Shown here: positions 32,601 through 45,099 of the stretch, piece after piece
Layout of the letters: every line of letters begins with the position of its first letter
How positions within the stretch are numbered: position 1 is the stretch's first letter
Assembly (NCBI RefSeq): GCF_002127325.2
Contig: NC_035437.2
Coordinates: 162,601,408-162,665,407 of the forward strand
Direction of reading: 5' to 3'
Length of the DNA stretch: 64,000 nucleotides
DNA from: Helianthus annuus
Lineage: Eukaryota; Streptophyta; Magnoliopsida; Asterales; Asteraceae
Translations under genes and position numbers: made by a program
Notes under the pieces: generated by a model
Databases searched by the model: none
Told to the model about the DNA's origin: nothing
Seen by the model: only the letters and a program-made list of their open reading frames with translations

Positions 32601-32959
32601 AAAGTGTCAGTTGAATGTATTTACCAGTGTAAACTGACGTATTTTCCCCAAAAAGACTAAATGCAGGTACTAAGCGTAATTGGCTGGGATTTCTCCTTAG
32701 CATCATTAGAAGTCTCGCAAGCTTAAGATGCCTGAAGTCTGTTGAACAATATTTTTGATATTATTATTTGATCCACTGTGGATTATTATTTCAACATTGG
32801 TGATACATTGATATTACACTAAATGTTTAGAATACATTATCTTTTGCTTCCGCTGTGCATTCATTTATATTGTGTGGTTTGACTATAATATTGCCAACTA
32901 CGTCACGGTAATCCCCCACCGGGCCCACCGGTGAGACACGTGGAAATCGGGGTGTGACA
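29698..32959 (+). repeat. 5' LTR of element B (3.26 kb)
   Basis: TGTAACACCTCGAAATTTT to GGGGTGTGACA; nearly identical to 38951-42210. Confidence 0.96.
30303..30545 (+). promoter_or_regulatory. U3 of element B LTR: paired GC-rich inverted motifs, then TATA box
   Basis: AAGCGGGCCGCGT (30303) and ACGCGGGCTGCC (30334) form an imperfect inverted pair around CCCCGGG. In the 3' LTR the second motif is ACGCGGGCCGCC. TATA box CTATAAAAGG lies at 30534-30543, about 190 bp downstream. The same layout is at 39554-39786. Confidence 0.65.
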
Positions 32960-32962
32960 GGT

Positions 32963-32974
32963 TGGTATCAGAGC
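32963..32974 (+). other. Primer binding site of element B
   Basis: TGGTATCAGAGC begins 3 nt after the LTR end; downstream bases match element A. Confidence 0.95.
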
Positions 32975-35900
32975 CAACATTGAGTGAATTAAACACTAGC
33001 CTTTTGTGTTTAATCTCAATAACACAGTAGCACATTCCTTGGCCTTCTGAGTCTAGACTTAACTTAGGAATATCCTCAATCCTAATCTAGAAATTTTTAC
33101 TTCCAAGTTTTTATTGGATACGTCGCCAAGCGAAGAAGCCGTAATAGGAGTTCTCCACACCCGGGGCCCTGAGATGCTGAGCTTCGTACCGCGGCTAAAA
33201 TGAAACGAATATCCAAGGAGAAAGCATTCAGAAATAAAATGAAGAAGAAACTCCTTTTGCTAAAGATCGTTTCCTTATTAGTCCTCATAAGGACATAATT
33301 ATCTTTCAGTCCCTACGAGGACAACGTTATTCCTTTCAAGTCCGCTTAGGGCAACTATATACTTTTATTTTTATATAATGGAATGATTAAGTTTAAACTT
33401 TCATTCTAAATAAGAAATATTAAATAAATGGGAAATGACATTTCCTGTTGCAAGATCTACCATTATAATAAAATGGCAAAATCTAAAAAGGGACAAGGCC
33501 TAGCTTGGGGTCATATTAAGACCGGCCAAGATGGTAGTTCCCCAATTTAGGTTCAGATCCTTATTAACATTTCCGATTTAGAAATTGTTCTGCGATAAAT
33601 ATTAAAAGAATCTTAAGTGTGAAACCTAGCCTTCGGGTCAATTATAAGACCGGGCCAAGATGGTAAGACCTGTTAAAAAGATTCAAATCATTAACTAAGA
33701 ATCTTAAGAGTGAAACCTAGCCTGGTGTCATTATAAGACCCGGCCAAGATGGTAAGACCTGATTAAAAGATTCAGATTTCCTGTTAACCTCTGTAAACAT
33801 GTTAACGTTCATGGCAGATGTGATTCGTTAAAATCGCACGCGTCATTCTTACATAAGAATCCTTCTATGGATTCCAAAACCCAAATTAGTGATTTATAAA
33901 TCACGGGTTAAATCGTCAATAAAGATGATCATTAATTAAACATCCATTAGCGATGTAGTGCCTACGGGCCAAACTTATTAAACATCCAATAGTGATGTAG
34001 TGCCTACAGGCCATACTAATTGTCATATAAGACAAAAGGCAGTAGTGGTCTATGACTCCCTGTCAGAAAAAGGTAATGAACTAGGTTCAAACCCCAAATG
34101 CTTTGATTCTCTGAAATCATAGTATATAATTGATATATGTCCTTGTGACTAAGCCTGTTGTGCAAATATATTTAAAGGCCTTGATTCTTTGAGATCATGG
34201 CTTATGATTTAAAACTGTCCTTGTGACTAGGCCTTTTGTGCTATTAAATAAAATTGTTATTGTTGCTTTGATTCTCTGAAATCATAAAGCTTATAATTTA
34301 TAAATGTCCATGTGACCAGGCCATTGGGTGCCACAAATAAAACTGTTAATGTTTTACAATTAGGATAAATTACAATAGAAATCCTAAATAAATATGATTA
34401 ATAAATCAACCAATTATGGTCTCTGCTTACCATGGTTAATGAATTTCCCTAAGGGGCAATTCCGTAATAAACATCCCTTAGAAGGGAAGTGCCTACGGGC
34501 TATAGTTGATGTCCTCTGAGACTAAAGACAGTGGTAGCCTATAGCTCCCTGTTAGGAAAAGGTAATGAACTTTGATTCAAACCTTAATGCCGCGATTCTT
34601 GAGATCATGGCTTATAAATTTAACTTGTCTACGCGACTAGGCCAATTGTGCTATTATTAACTTTTAAATTAGGATTTATGATAAAAATCCTGAATAAAAT
34701 AAATATCCTTCCTTCCCTGCCAGTATGCATTTTAAAAAGAACCCTAAAAGTGAAACCTAGCCTACACGGCCAAGATGGTGAAACCTACTCAAGGGATTCA
34801 AATCCTTGTTAACACCTAAGAACGTGTTAGCACTCTTGACAAATGTGATTGGGGAAAATCACAACAGTCATCCTTATATTGGATTCTTCCAATTCCTTCA
34901 TCTAGCCAAGTGATTTAGAAATCATGGCTTATATCATCCTATGAAATGATCATATTATAAACATCCGTTAGTGATGAAGTGCCTGCGAGCTAAACTTGTT
35001 GTCCGATAAGACAACGACAGTGATGGTCTTTGACCTCCTGTCTAAAATATTGGAATATGTCCAAACGTAATAGTCTATATGATCAATGCGATCATGACTA
35101 ATATCATCTAATACGATAATAATATTATTTAACATCCTTAGTGATGTTTTGCCTACGGGCTATATTATATTGTCCATTTGAGACATTGACATTGTTATCT
35201 TTATGATTCCTTGTCTGAGGTGGTGAGCTATGCTCAAGCCAAATAGTCAATATGATTAATGCAATCCTGACTTATATCATCTAAAATGATGAATCCCCTA
35301 TAAACATCCTTTAGTGATGTTTCACCTACGGGCCATATTATATTGTCCATTTGTGACACAAACATTACGATCTCTATGATCCCCTATTTAAGGTAGTGAG
35401 CTGCGCTCAAGCCTAATAATCTATATGATCAGTGCGATCCTGACTAGTATCATCAATATGATGATCATAAATTCATGATATTGACATCCCTAGTGATGAA
35501 ATCCCTACGGGCTATACTTACCCTATTGTCGATAAGACAAAATAGCAGTGATCCTTATGATCCCCTATTCAGAATGGTGGGATGATACCTAGGCCTAATA
35601 GTCCATGCGATCGACGTGATCATGACTAATATCGGAAGATACGATGGTTATATATAAACACCCATTAGTAATGTTGATTGACTTATTTTCTGCCCAATGA
35701 ATCGTCTTTCAAGACGATGACAGCTGTAGTCTATGACTCCCTATCCAAAGGTGATGAACCACGTTCAAGCCTTGAAGCCCTAATCTAAAAAGATTGCGGC
35801 TAATAAATTAAGGACCTTGGTGGTAGACCATCGAGTTAGGTTTTAAAGTCATTCATGAAAAGGCCTTCGTGCCGTATAATCATTTATGTCCTTCATGACT

Positions 35901-36240
35901 GGGCTTTATGCCATATCTTTCTACGTCCATCGAGACAGGCTTCTATGCCATATGTATATATATATAATCAAAGTCATGTAAGGCTAGCCTTTGAGCTATT
36001 TATAATCGTCCTTGTGACAAATACAGTTGTGACATTATGGTCCTCTGTCAAGTAGGTATTGGACTAGCTCCAAACCTTAAATGCCATTGATGGTCCTTTT
36101 GTGACCTAAGCTAAATGTAATAGATATACATTTAGATAGCATTCATTAAGAATGTTCCGAACAGAGTAGCCCATACAGTTTATTAATGCCGTGGCTAATC
36201 TAAGGCAGGTCATCAGAATGATGACTGATAATTGTTAAAC
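32975..36240 (+). repeat. Expanded spacer of element B: degenerate repeats of about 175 bp
   Basis: The N-terminal gag ORF seen in element A is missing or unrecognisable. The core 'catcc..tagtgatg..gcctacgggc' recurs near 33942, 33979, 34470, 34960, 35130, 35303, 35485 and 35658; the last intervals are 170-182 bp. Between cores, segments such as ATAAGACA..GACAG, TATGACTCCCTGTC and GACTAGGCC repeat. A second module, AAACCTAGCC...GGCCAAGATGGTAAGACC, recurs near 33480-33550, 33630, 33715 and 34755. Element A has only one core copy in the same place. Confidence 0.75.
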
Positions 36241-36268
36241 CTTGGTGATTAGTACCAAGTTTCAAGTA

Positions 36269-36880
36269 TGGAAAACTCGGATAAGGTAGACGACAGTCGC
36301 AATACTATTAATGCGACGAAAGTTAATAAAACTACAAACGTAAACCTCAATATTAATGGAGTTAATCTCCTGGCTGTGGTTGACGCAGCAGTGGGACGGA
36401 CCATAGAAAGGTCATGAAATAACCCAAAGAGCCGAATGCTTCTCGCTCTGAATTCCATTCAAAACCATGTTCAATTGCTCATGAGGAGAGTTTGGTTCAC
36501 ACTTCGTATATGAAGGACGAACCAAAGGAGGAAGATAACTCCCAGGAATCTAAGAAAGAGAGCTATTACAGGCTTAATAAAAAGCAACGAAAGTTCAGTA
36601 AGAGCCTGTATGTAAGAATTGCTAACAAAGACATTAGGGTCAGTGTCGTATAGAACCAGGACCAAGGCAGTGTGACATCTGCGAAGGAACAGGTCATCAC
36701 TTCCCCGGAATGTAGGGACATGAAGAATGCAGTCTATCACGACTGTGGTGAGTAAGGCCGTATTAGAAATAGATACCATAAAGCTGCCCAAGAAGGTGCA
36801 GCTAAGCCTGTAAAGGGCTAAAGGAAGAAATGCCTGAACTCACCTAATGAACGCCAAAAGGCAGTTTACGATGTCATCAA
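36269..36880 (+). pseudogene. Element B gag remnant with two ruined zinc knuckles
   Basis: Translation near 36340-36410 gives NINGVNLLAVVDAAVGRTIE, aligning with the NITGVELKALVDNAVTTALE segment of element A. Further on, CDICEGTGHHFP (about 36660) is the first part of a CCHC knuckle whose end is frameshifted, and HDCGE with a stop then GRIRNR (about 36740) is a second. Most of the capsid is deleted. Several stops and frame changes make it non-functional. Confidence 0.7.
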
Positions 36881-37254
36881 GTATGTTCATCATCCTTTAC
36901 CAATGATAATTTCTGCTAAGTGTCCTGATTTAATACAGGCAATCATAAACCTTCATAAACCATAAGCTTAGCAAACTTTTATATTATCCGCAAGGTATAA
37001 TTTACCAAGGGAACCTTAGTAACCGATTCTTTTCGTATCGGCAAGAAATCCTTCCGAAAAATCTAAAAGTACTCTTTCTTCGCATAAAGTACAACAACAT
37101 ATGTTATTTTAATTATTTTCTTCTTTCATTGTTTTTTTTTTCTATCGCCTGCGAATGCCAAACTATGTTTGATAAAAGTGCCATATGAGGATTGGCGTAT
37201 TCTAGTGTGTCCCATAGATTACTTCCATGCCTGATCAGTATGGAGGTTTAATAC

Positions 37255-37740
37255 ATGGAACCCCTGAGATATCCCAATGGTCATATTGTACTAAAGTCGA
37301 CTAGTAGTATTCAAAGAAGATATCCAGAATGGAATTGTCCAAGTAAATGTTCCCGAATTAGGAATTCGTGGACTTATATGTGTCACTTGTTGGCACAAAC
37401 AATAATGAATGAACTGGAGCCTGAGATATGGAAAATCTCTGTAGTCTCCCTGTATCTTGATTATCTTCTCATAAGTTTTCCCTGCTTACCTCCTGGAAGG
37501 CAGGTAGAATTAATATTAACATCCCTCTGTGGGCTGGAGTATTGTGAAAACTCCATGGAACAATCAAAACCTTGATTAAGTAAGTTTTAAGATATAGGCT
37601 CATATAGCCTGACTCAATATTCTGAAGGTTTTATGTTATTAAATAAGAAAGACGGTTCATATTGCTTATATATTAATGACCGCAACCCTAATTAAGCAAC
37701 GATTAAGAATTGCCATCAGATACCCAGAATCTAAAGGCAA
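37255..37740 (+). pseudogene. Element B protease-RT linker and start of reverse transcriptase
   Basis: The frame near 37430-37520 gives SVVSLYLDYLL..FPCLPPGRQVEL, matching the linker motif before plant gypsy RT (LPGLPPDRQVEF type). At 37620-37730, with stops, comes KKDGSYCLYINDRN and TIKNCHQIPRI, the first RT motifs. At about 37735 the sequence jumps to integrase, so the catalytic RT core, the YxDD box and RNase H are deleted. Confidence 0.75.
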
Positions 37741-38915
37741 ATTATTGGTGGATACGCTTGAGAAAGTCTGTAGCCACTCATGTAGCCAAATGCTTGACTT
37801 GTGCGCAAGTCCAAGCTGAGCATCAAAAGCCGTCGGGCTTGCTACGACCGCCGGAACTTCCCAAGTGGAAGTAAGAGATGGTAGCTATGGATTTTATTGC
37901 CATGTTACCCAGGACGAGGAAAGGAAATGATACGATGTGGGATATAGTTGACAGACTGACTAAGTCAGCACATCTCTTACCCATCAAGGAGACTTATAGC
38001 TCCGACATGTTAGCCCAGTTGTACATTGCTAAGATTGTAGCCTTGCATAGCGTACATGTGTCCATTATCTCTGACAGAGATACTAGATACAAGACACATT
38101 TTTGGAAGAGTTTCCAATAATCTTTGGGCACACGTTGAATTTTAGTACGGCTTACCGTCCTCATGCTGACGGTCAGAGTGAGCGTACTATTCAAACGTTG
38201 GAAGACTTGCTACGTGCCTGTGTGATCGATTTGGGTGGTAGCTGGGATAAGAACCTACCATTAATCGAATTCTCCTTCAACAATAGCTACCATACCAGCA
38301 TTAAGGATGCGCCCTTCGAGGCATTATACGGTAGAAAGTGTAGATCGCCCGTTTGATGGGTGGAAGTTGGAGATGTCAAATTATCAGAACCATAGATAGT
38401 CTTCGAAACGACGGACAAGATTGTCCAGATTTGAGACCGTCGAGATAGGCAGAAAAGCTACGCAGATTTAAAGCGTAAGGCTTTTCACTTCGAAGTAGGT
38501 GATAAAGTGTTGCTTAAAGTATCACCCTGGAAGGGAGTGAATGCGTTTTGGTAAGAAAGGCAAGCTAAGCCCGAGATACATAGGACCTCTCGAGGTTATC
38601 GAACGTGTCGGGTCAGTTGCCTATAAGTTAAACTTACCAGAAGAGCTCAATGGAATTCACAATGTGTTCCACATCTGCAATCTGAAAAAGTGCTTCGCTG
38701 ATGAAACACTGGTAATACCGCATACAGATGTGCATACAGATGGGAGCTTGAAATTCATAGAAAAACCTTTGTCGATTGAAGATCGACAGGTAAAGAAGCT
38801 TCGAGGGAAGCATGTACCTATTGTAAAGGTCAAATGCGATGCTCGTAGAAGTCCCGAATTCACGTGGGAGGTTGAATCCACGATGAAAGAGAAATACCCT
38901 TACTTATTACAGTAA
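37741..38915 (+). pseudogene. Element B integrase with chromodomain-like C-terminus, frameshifted
   Basis: The zinc-binding region is recognisable (CLTCAQVQAEHQKPSGLL near 37795-37850). The catalytic core follows ([30 protein letters not shown] near 38075). A CAA to TAA stop and a 1-nt loss occur near 38118-38140, then [19 protein letters not shown] and [14 protein letters not shown]. Another stop and a 1-nt insertion near 38535 precede the GPY/F-like segment ([18 protein letters not shown]) and the tail [33 protein letters not shown], resembling chromodomain-type ends of Tekay integrases. Stop at 38913. Confidence 0.88.
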
Positions 38916-38950
38916 ATCTCAGGTCGAGATTTATTTTAAGAGGGTGAGGA

Positions 38951-41900
38951 TGTAACACCTCGAAATTTTTGTGTCCAATAATGTGTTGACACGTGTCATG
39001 AGTTTACACGTGGTATTAAATACTAAATAAAGGACTAAAGTTGACAAACCTTGAAAGTATGTAAATTCGAGGGTTATAAATATCAACGAAGGGTAAATAT
39101 ACTATATAGTAACCCTAAATGATGCTCATACCTTCAAACGAATAAATCATGGATCATGCGAAGCTAAAAGTGAGAGATTTCAAACTTCAGGGACTAAATG
39201 TGTCAACATGTTTAAATTATACCTCTGAGAGACCTTTCGACAATCCCGAAGCTTTGTAACTATTAAATATGCTCACTAGAATGCGCGATATAAATTTCAT
39301 AAAGTTTCGTTATCGTATGAGAAAGTTATGATCAAATTCGTGTGCGAGGGGTTAAAAGCGTCAACTTTGAAGGTTAGGACCTTTCGGGTTAACCGGAGGT
39401 ATCCCGGGGACTTGGCAAAGTAGGTACAAGTCCTTAAGCCCTTGTGAGTCAATAAGAAGGGGCCAAATTGCAAGAAATAAGCTTCATTGCCCTTTCGAAG
39501 AACCAAGGGTCAACCTGCATTAAAGGAAAAAGATTTGGTTCTGATCAGGAGATCCAAGCGGGCCGCGTAAGCCCCGGGTAGACCTTCACGCGGGCCGCCT
39601 GGCCTGCCCAGATGCAGAAACATGTTTAATTCGCTGTTCAGCCTTCTAAACGACATGTAAAGCCCTTAAACACTTCCAAGAGGTCCCTAAACAACCCCTA
39701 AACACTAGGGACACATGTTGGAAGGTTGTGGTCAGTTGGTAGGCTTGTGTGTCAAAGATTTGTGGTGAAATGTTCACTATAAAAGGCCATGAAGTTGCAA
39801 CCAACTGATCATTCACCTCTTGTGCAATTCTGGAGCTTATGGGAGCTTAAGAGCAGACACAAGACCTTCCTAATCAAGCATAGGATTTCAGTAAGTTTGC
39901 TATTCCTTCCTTAGTTAAGTTTTCGCTAAGTTAAGCTTAGAAGTCAAACCGTCGTAATTAACGGTTGACTTTACGATTTATCACAAATGGTCCAGTGATT
40001 AGTCGAATCGAAAGTGGTTATAAGTTGGTATTTATATGGGTAATAAACCCTTAAAAGGGTTCCCCCTGATCACCACTCTAACTAGGTCAAATGTCGAGTC
40101 AAACGTGTACTTAAAAAGTCAACAGAAAGCCATTTTGCGATTTTACGCATAATCTGTAATGTAGATGATATGCAACCTGTTTAAACGCTCACAAAATATG
40201 ATAATAAGTGTATTAACAAATGTAAGCTTGTTTGATTCGGCCATTTGCTATATTGACCCGGTTCGGAACCGAAAGTCGCAAAACTTTGACTTTTGCTTTG
40301 ACTTCAGTTCTGACCCGTTTTAGTACAATGTAGATGTGCCCTAGGACTCTCTTAGGACCAGGTCACATGATGGTATCACCCTCTGTGACCGGTTCGTCGT
40401 TTGTCCAAGTCTTTTACACCTTTCCGTTAAGTGCTTAAAAGTTGACCGTAACGCCCTTTTTAGTTTAAAACGAGAATTTCAGACACGTGAAAGGATCGTG
40501 ACCTTGGTTACTGAATTCTAAGCATGTCCCTAAAGTTTCACGTCAATTCGAGGACTAGAATAGGAGTTATGCAAAATAGCGCAATTTAAGAAAACTTTTG
40601 TAATTACCGGCGCAATTAGCATAACGCCTATCTAAACCCGGATTTCGACACCAAACCTTTTACTCACTGATGTAAAATAATATTTTGGGATTTTTAAAGA
40701 TTTTTAATTATTTTTTTACCTGCTCATAACCTGCAGTTAGGGCAACGGTTCGGTAAATACCGAATATACCCTTTTCGGCCATAATTTGAGTTCTACAAGG
40801 TCTTTTGACCCGATTCCAGTTGCTACTGATTTTAAATAATAAATAAAGTATTTTAGACTTTATAAACTGTTCGGGAAACTCAGATTTCCTGTAGAACTCT
40901 AAAACCTCTTTTATAATCTTTAAAAAGACCAAAATACCCCTACGGGGCATAATATGAACTTAAACTCGCTACTGGCATTACGGAAGGTATCCTACTGATA
41001 CCACAACCTCTTTAAGGCATGTTGACTTAGGAAAATAGTGTAGGACTCCTACGGTTACCCGTTGCGCCTTTTGCGCGCACGGTTCGGCTTATGTAACTAG
41101 TTTACATGAATTAGCCGATACGGGTCAAACCATATTGTTTTGACCCCAAAATCCAGAGTATGATTATTATACACGTATAAAACAAGTCTTCAAACTTGTT
41201 GGGTCAAAATCACACTCCACTCATGGTTTTCGCCTTTCACGCGATTAAACCGTAACTATACTTCAAAACTAACCGGTCTAGGCTACGGCAAATATAAAGA
41301 CCCGTTAGTATTCTAATGGGTTATTTTAAAACCTTCGTTCCAGAATAGGAGACCAGTAAAAGCTATCTGTGATTTACTCAATTAAGGATTATACTTGCAA
41401 AGGTAAATACTTTTAACTTATTTTCCGTTATACGGGCTTGGGTTACGGTATCTAAAATACCGCTTGGTCGGGCAAGTGACTCCAACTCATTAGTAGTTGG
41501 GTATTATCAATGTGACCCGTTTAAAAATTGTTTTGTTATCTTAAAGCCTTTGGGGGCTTAATGACCATGTCCCGGATATCCTCGGCAGCATTCACGAAAT
41601 GGCCACGACCTTGACATTCGGGTGTAGGCGTACACCCGGCATTATGTCCGCAATTATAAAGGCATAGCCGTTGGTTACCCGCCACGGTGTTATATGCTAA
41701 GTGGTGTGTCTATTAATCTTTAACCCGGACTAGATCCGGGCTACCAGACGCATAGTAACATGTAATTCTTTACAAGATTTGATTATAAATTATTCCAAGT
41801 TATAAAGAGTTTGTGCCTTGAGCATTTAAACCAATTTTATCAAACATTTTACAAAAGTGTCAGTTGAATGTATTTACCAGTGTAAACTGACGTATTTTCC

Positions 41901-42210
41901 CCAAAAAGACTAAATGCAGGTACTAAGCGTAATTGGCTGGGATTTCTCCTTAGCATCATTAGAAGTCTCGCAAGCTTAAGATGCCTGAAGTCTGTTGAAC
42001 AATATTTTTGATATTATTATTTGATCCACTGTGGATTATTATTTCAACAATGGTGATACACTGATATTACACTAAATGTTGAAATACATTATCTTTTGCT
42101 TCCGCTGTGCATTCATTTATATTGTGTGGTTTGACTATAATGTTGCCAACTACGTCACAGTAATCCCCACCGGGCCCACCGGTGAGACACGTGGAAATCG
42201 GGGTGTGACA
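38951..42210 (+). repeat. 3' LTR of element B (3.26 kb)
   Basis: Starts TGTAACACC after the purine tract GAGGGTGAGGA; ends GGGGTGTGACA; followed by TSD ATTTA at 42211. Confidence 0.96.
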
Positions 42211-44384
42211 ATTTAAGCATACTACTTGTTTCCAAACAACCTTTAAGGGTCGTTCGCTCGATTTAGCTTACAAGGGCGTTTTGGTCCATTTCAGCCTTTC
42301 ATTTATGATAAAGGGCTTTTGGAAAGCATGTTTGACCCAAAATCCCTCTTTTTAGCTATCATCTTATATTAAAGATCATTAGGTTTTCAAAACACCATGA
42401 GCATCATTTAAATCATTCGGTTTACTTATTTAAAGTAAACGAATGTCTATTAACTTCATTTAACTCCCAATGAACCTCTAGTTCAAATTGAGTAGTTAAC
42501 CTACTATACATACCTGACTCGGATCAATATATTGACCCGTTTCGATACCTTGCCTTAGTAGCCGCTAAGCAATAGCGATGTAAATATCCATTTGATATTT
42601 ATTCCTATAATCATACAACTCGACAAAGCATTAGTCGATATTGTCAAAGGGTGATAATTTCACCTTTTGACCCGTTTGGTCTAAATGACCGTGAATCTTT
42701 ATGAGATGATATTTATTACCATCTTATCTATATGACTCGCTCTGGTTTACATCGTATAGTCGTTTTACTTATAAATCATTTATTGATTTTTTTGACCCAT
42801 TATAACTTACGCTATAAAGTGTCTTTCACAAACTAACGGTTATTGTCAACAAGTGATCAAAATACCGTTTTACCCTTATTATTTGCATTGGTTTACCCTA
42901 TGAGGTAACCACTCGAAACTCATTATCTATTAGTCATTGCATGACCAAATAATCGTTTTAGTCCTTTTTAAACATTAAACATGGTTTATTACATTGTCTT
43001 TTGTTCCGAACCGCACATGTCGTGTCGGAACATCATAATTCAAACATGACTTTCTATTATTCATAACCTATAAAACCAATAGGTATTAAATAAAAGGTGT
43101 AAGCTTTGACTTACCTAGCATCCAGATTATGCGTTTCCTTCATTCTTGATTTGTTTGACCGCTTCCTTCCCATGCTTTCACCTAGCTTGTTAAGCGTCAA
43201 ACTATCATTGTAATTTGCAAGATGGTTAGATTAGTTATAATCATACTACTATTCCATCCTACGGTTCTTATGTCGAAATTATCATTCGATCATATAAAAG
43301 GTCATTTTGACTTTAAAAAGTCAAACTGCCTATTGACAAAAGTAATTACACGTTGTAGCTTAACTACTCGTTTTATTACTTTTCCTTTATACGGTAAGCA
43401 TCCTTATTAGGCTACCGTTTTAACTACTTATGAATTTAAGTTATTGTAATCGTATTTCATTCAGTTAACACATGATGATATCAAACATCATTTTAGTCAT
43501 AATATCATCATTTTCATTTTATCATACTAACCCAATTTCCTAGCAAGTATAATCATGTACTCAAACACCCCATTTGTTCAAGTATTTCCTGATTACTATC
43601 AGATATGATGATTCTAATCATAATTATATCATCAAATTCATCATATGATTAATACCCACTTATCTTAGTGTGGTATATCATCAAATCATTCAAATTATAG
43701 CATCATATGTATAATTTTCACTTAGGGTTTAGTTCCTAAGCAAGTATATATCACTAATTCAATCATAGCTTCACTAATTCATTCATAATTCGTGATTATG
43801 ATGATTATTCAAATTTCACAACTTCACGAATCATCGAAATTTGACATACCTTATGATCCCCTAGCTTGGGTGATCATTAATTCACGTTCAATTGTGAATT
43901 TAAGCTTCGATTGAGCCTTTAATTTGATGATATTGTTGGAAGTTAGGGTTTTGAAGCTCCTGGGAAGCTTCTGGTCGAACAGAACTCCTTGTACACACAC
44001 TGAATGTGTGTTTTAGGTTTTTAAAATTCTTTTATAATTAGAATTTCAAGTTTATCCACTTTGGCCCTCTTGTTTGGTTAGTTTATTAAGTAGGCCACAA
44101 CCCACTTAATTTCTAACAAGTATCCCACTTATTAACTAGGTTAAACATTTCTAGTTAAATTAGTGGGCTCGGGGAATTCATGACTAAGTTTATTTTAAGT
44201 CCCGTTAACTCGGGCTTCTATAAACTTTATTTTCTCAAAAGCATTTTTTTCCATTTGTATTAAATATTACATTTAGTTATATAAATCCTAATATTTTCCG
44301 GGTTAATTTTACCACTAACGGTACTTTACCCCTCTTTTAATATTAACGTGGTTTGATTACCAAACCCGTTTTCGGGGTGTTACA
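42211..44384 (-). repeat. 5' LTR of element C, distal part
   Basis: Continuation of 28754-29697 after element B. On the minus strand the LTR starts TGTAACACCCCGAAAACGGG at 44384. It matches 23355-25747 closely but lacks the LINE insertion. A minus-strand TATA-like ATTATAAAAG lies near 44031-44040, with an inverted repeat ACACACtgaatGTGTGT just downstream (about 43995). Confidence 0.92.
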
Positions 44385-45099
44385 TAAATGGTTACTCATA
44401 ATAATGTTATTTATGTCACACCATATTATCTACTTGTCGAACCCAAACTAATCATTGAATACATGATTAATAACCCGCTTATAACTCTTCAATATGTATA
44501 ACTCAATTTAAAAGATGGGTTAAACGGGTCATGTTCGGGTTGATCCGAATTTATGTGTGTACGGGTTAGTGTTGAAATCTTTGACACATATAATAACATG
44601 GGCCGGGTTCAAGTTACAGATTTTAACGCGTCAACCCACCAATCCGACACGATTGATACCCCTATGTCAGACCCAGTTTCTCTCAACTTATGAGATTATA
44701 TTAGAGGGGGGATTTCATCGTATTAACTTAGTGGAGATGTTCAGGTTATGTTTTATTATCCAAAGCATATTTATTATTATGCATAAAACATACTAAACTT
44801 TTTAGTGTGTTCTCCACACTGTGCTTGTGTTACAAAATTGTTTGACTTTTTTTTTGGCATTTTCTAGCTCTTGCTAGTCATGGCCTAGTTAATATTAATA
44901 TATCGCTGTAAAAAAGAAAAAAAGAACCATACAACCTGACCTATTGTAGATCTGCAACTAGTACAAAAAGTTGCCCAATCGGGCCTGCTACCCAACTATA
45001 CCGACCCATTAAAGTTATGAGGTCTAGTTAGTTATTACTTGAGTGCAGTAAAGTAAACCGAAGGTTCACAATATGATATAGAGTGAAAGGTTCTTTGTT
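44385..45099. other. Flank between elements C and F, no gene seen
   Basis: AT-rich, with GGGTTAAACGGGTCATG, GGGTTGATCCG and GCGTCAACCCACC motifs (44515-44640) that look like part of a GGGTT/AACCC-type miniature transposon. I cannot define two ends. A poly-T and poly-A rich stretch follows near 44845-44930. Confidence 0.4.

Larger units (their letters stand above)
29698..42210 (+). mobile_element. Element B: Tekay-like Ty3/gypsy chromovirus, complete LTR pair, degenerate coding region
   Basis: LTRs 29698-32959 and 38951-42210 differ at only scattered positions by eye (for example GGAGGTGTCCC versus GGAGGTATCCC). The TSD ATTTA is exact, and the empty site exists in element C's other LTR. PBS 32963-32974; purine-rich tract GAGGGTGAGGA before 38951. 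The interior runs in order from a lost N-terminal gag through an expanded spacer and gag remnants to an RT linker, a large deletion of RT and RNase H, then integrase with a chromodomain-like tail. It is not autonomous. Confidence 0.93.
22920..44384 (-). mobile_element. Element C: large gypsy-type LTR element lacking gag-pol, host of elements A and B
   Basis: Two copies of a long LTR flank a 3.0-kb interior. On the minus strand the 5' LTR is 44384-28754 (interrupted by element B) and the 3' LTR runs from 25747 to 22920, where element A cuts it. PBS (28750-28739) and polypurine tract (25765-25748, preceded by a CGAGGACGAAACC-type sequence seen before plant chromovirus PPTs) fix the orientation. 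No capsid, RT or integrase motif is visible inside. This is a LARD-like non-autonomous element. The right flank starts TAAAT at 44385; the matching TSD would lie off-window. Confidence 0.85.

Noticed and set aside
44515..44650. Possible MITE with GGGTT/AACCC motifs
   Set aside because: Only one plausible end (near 'gatacccctatg') and no target-site duplication, so not called as an element.
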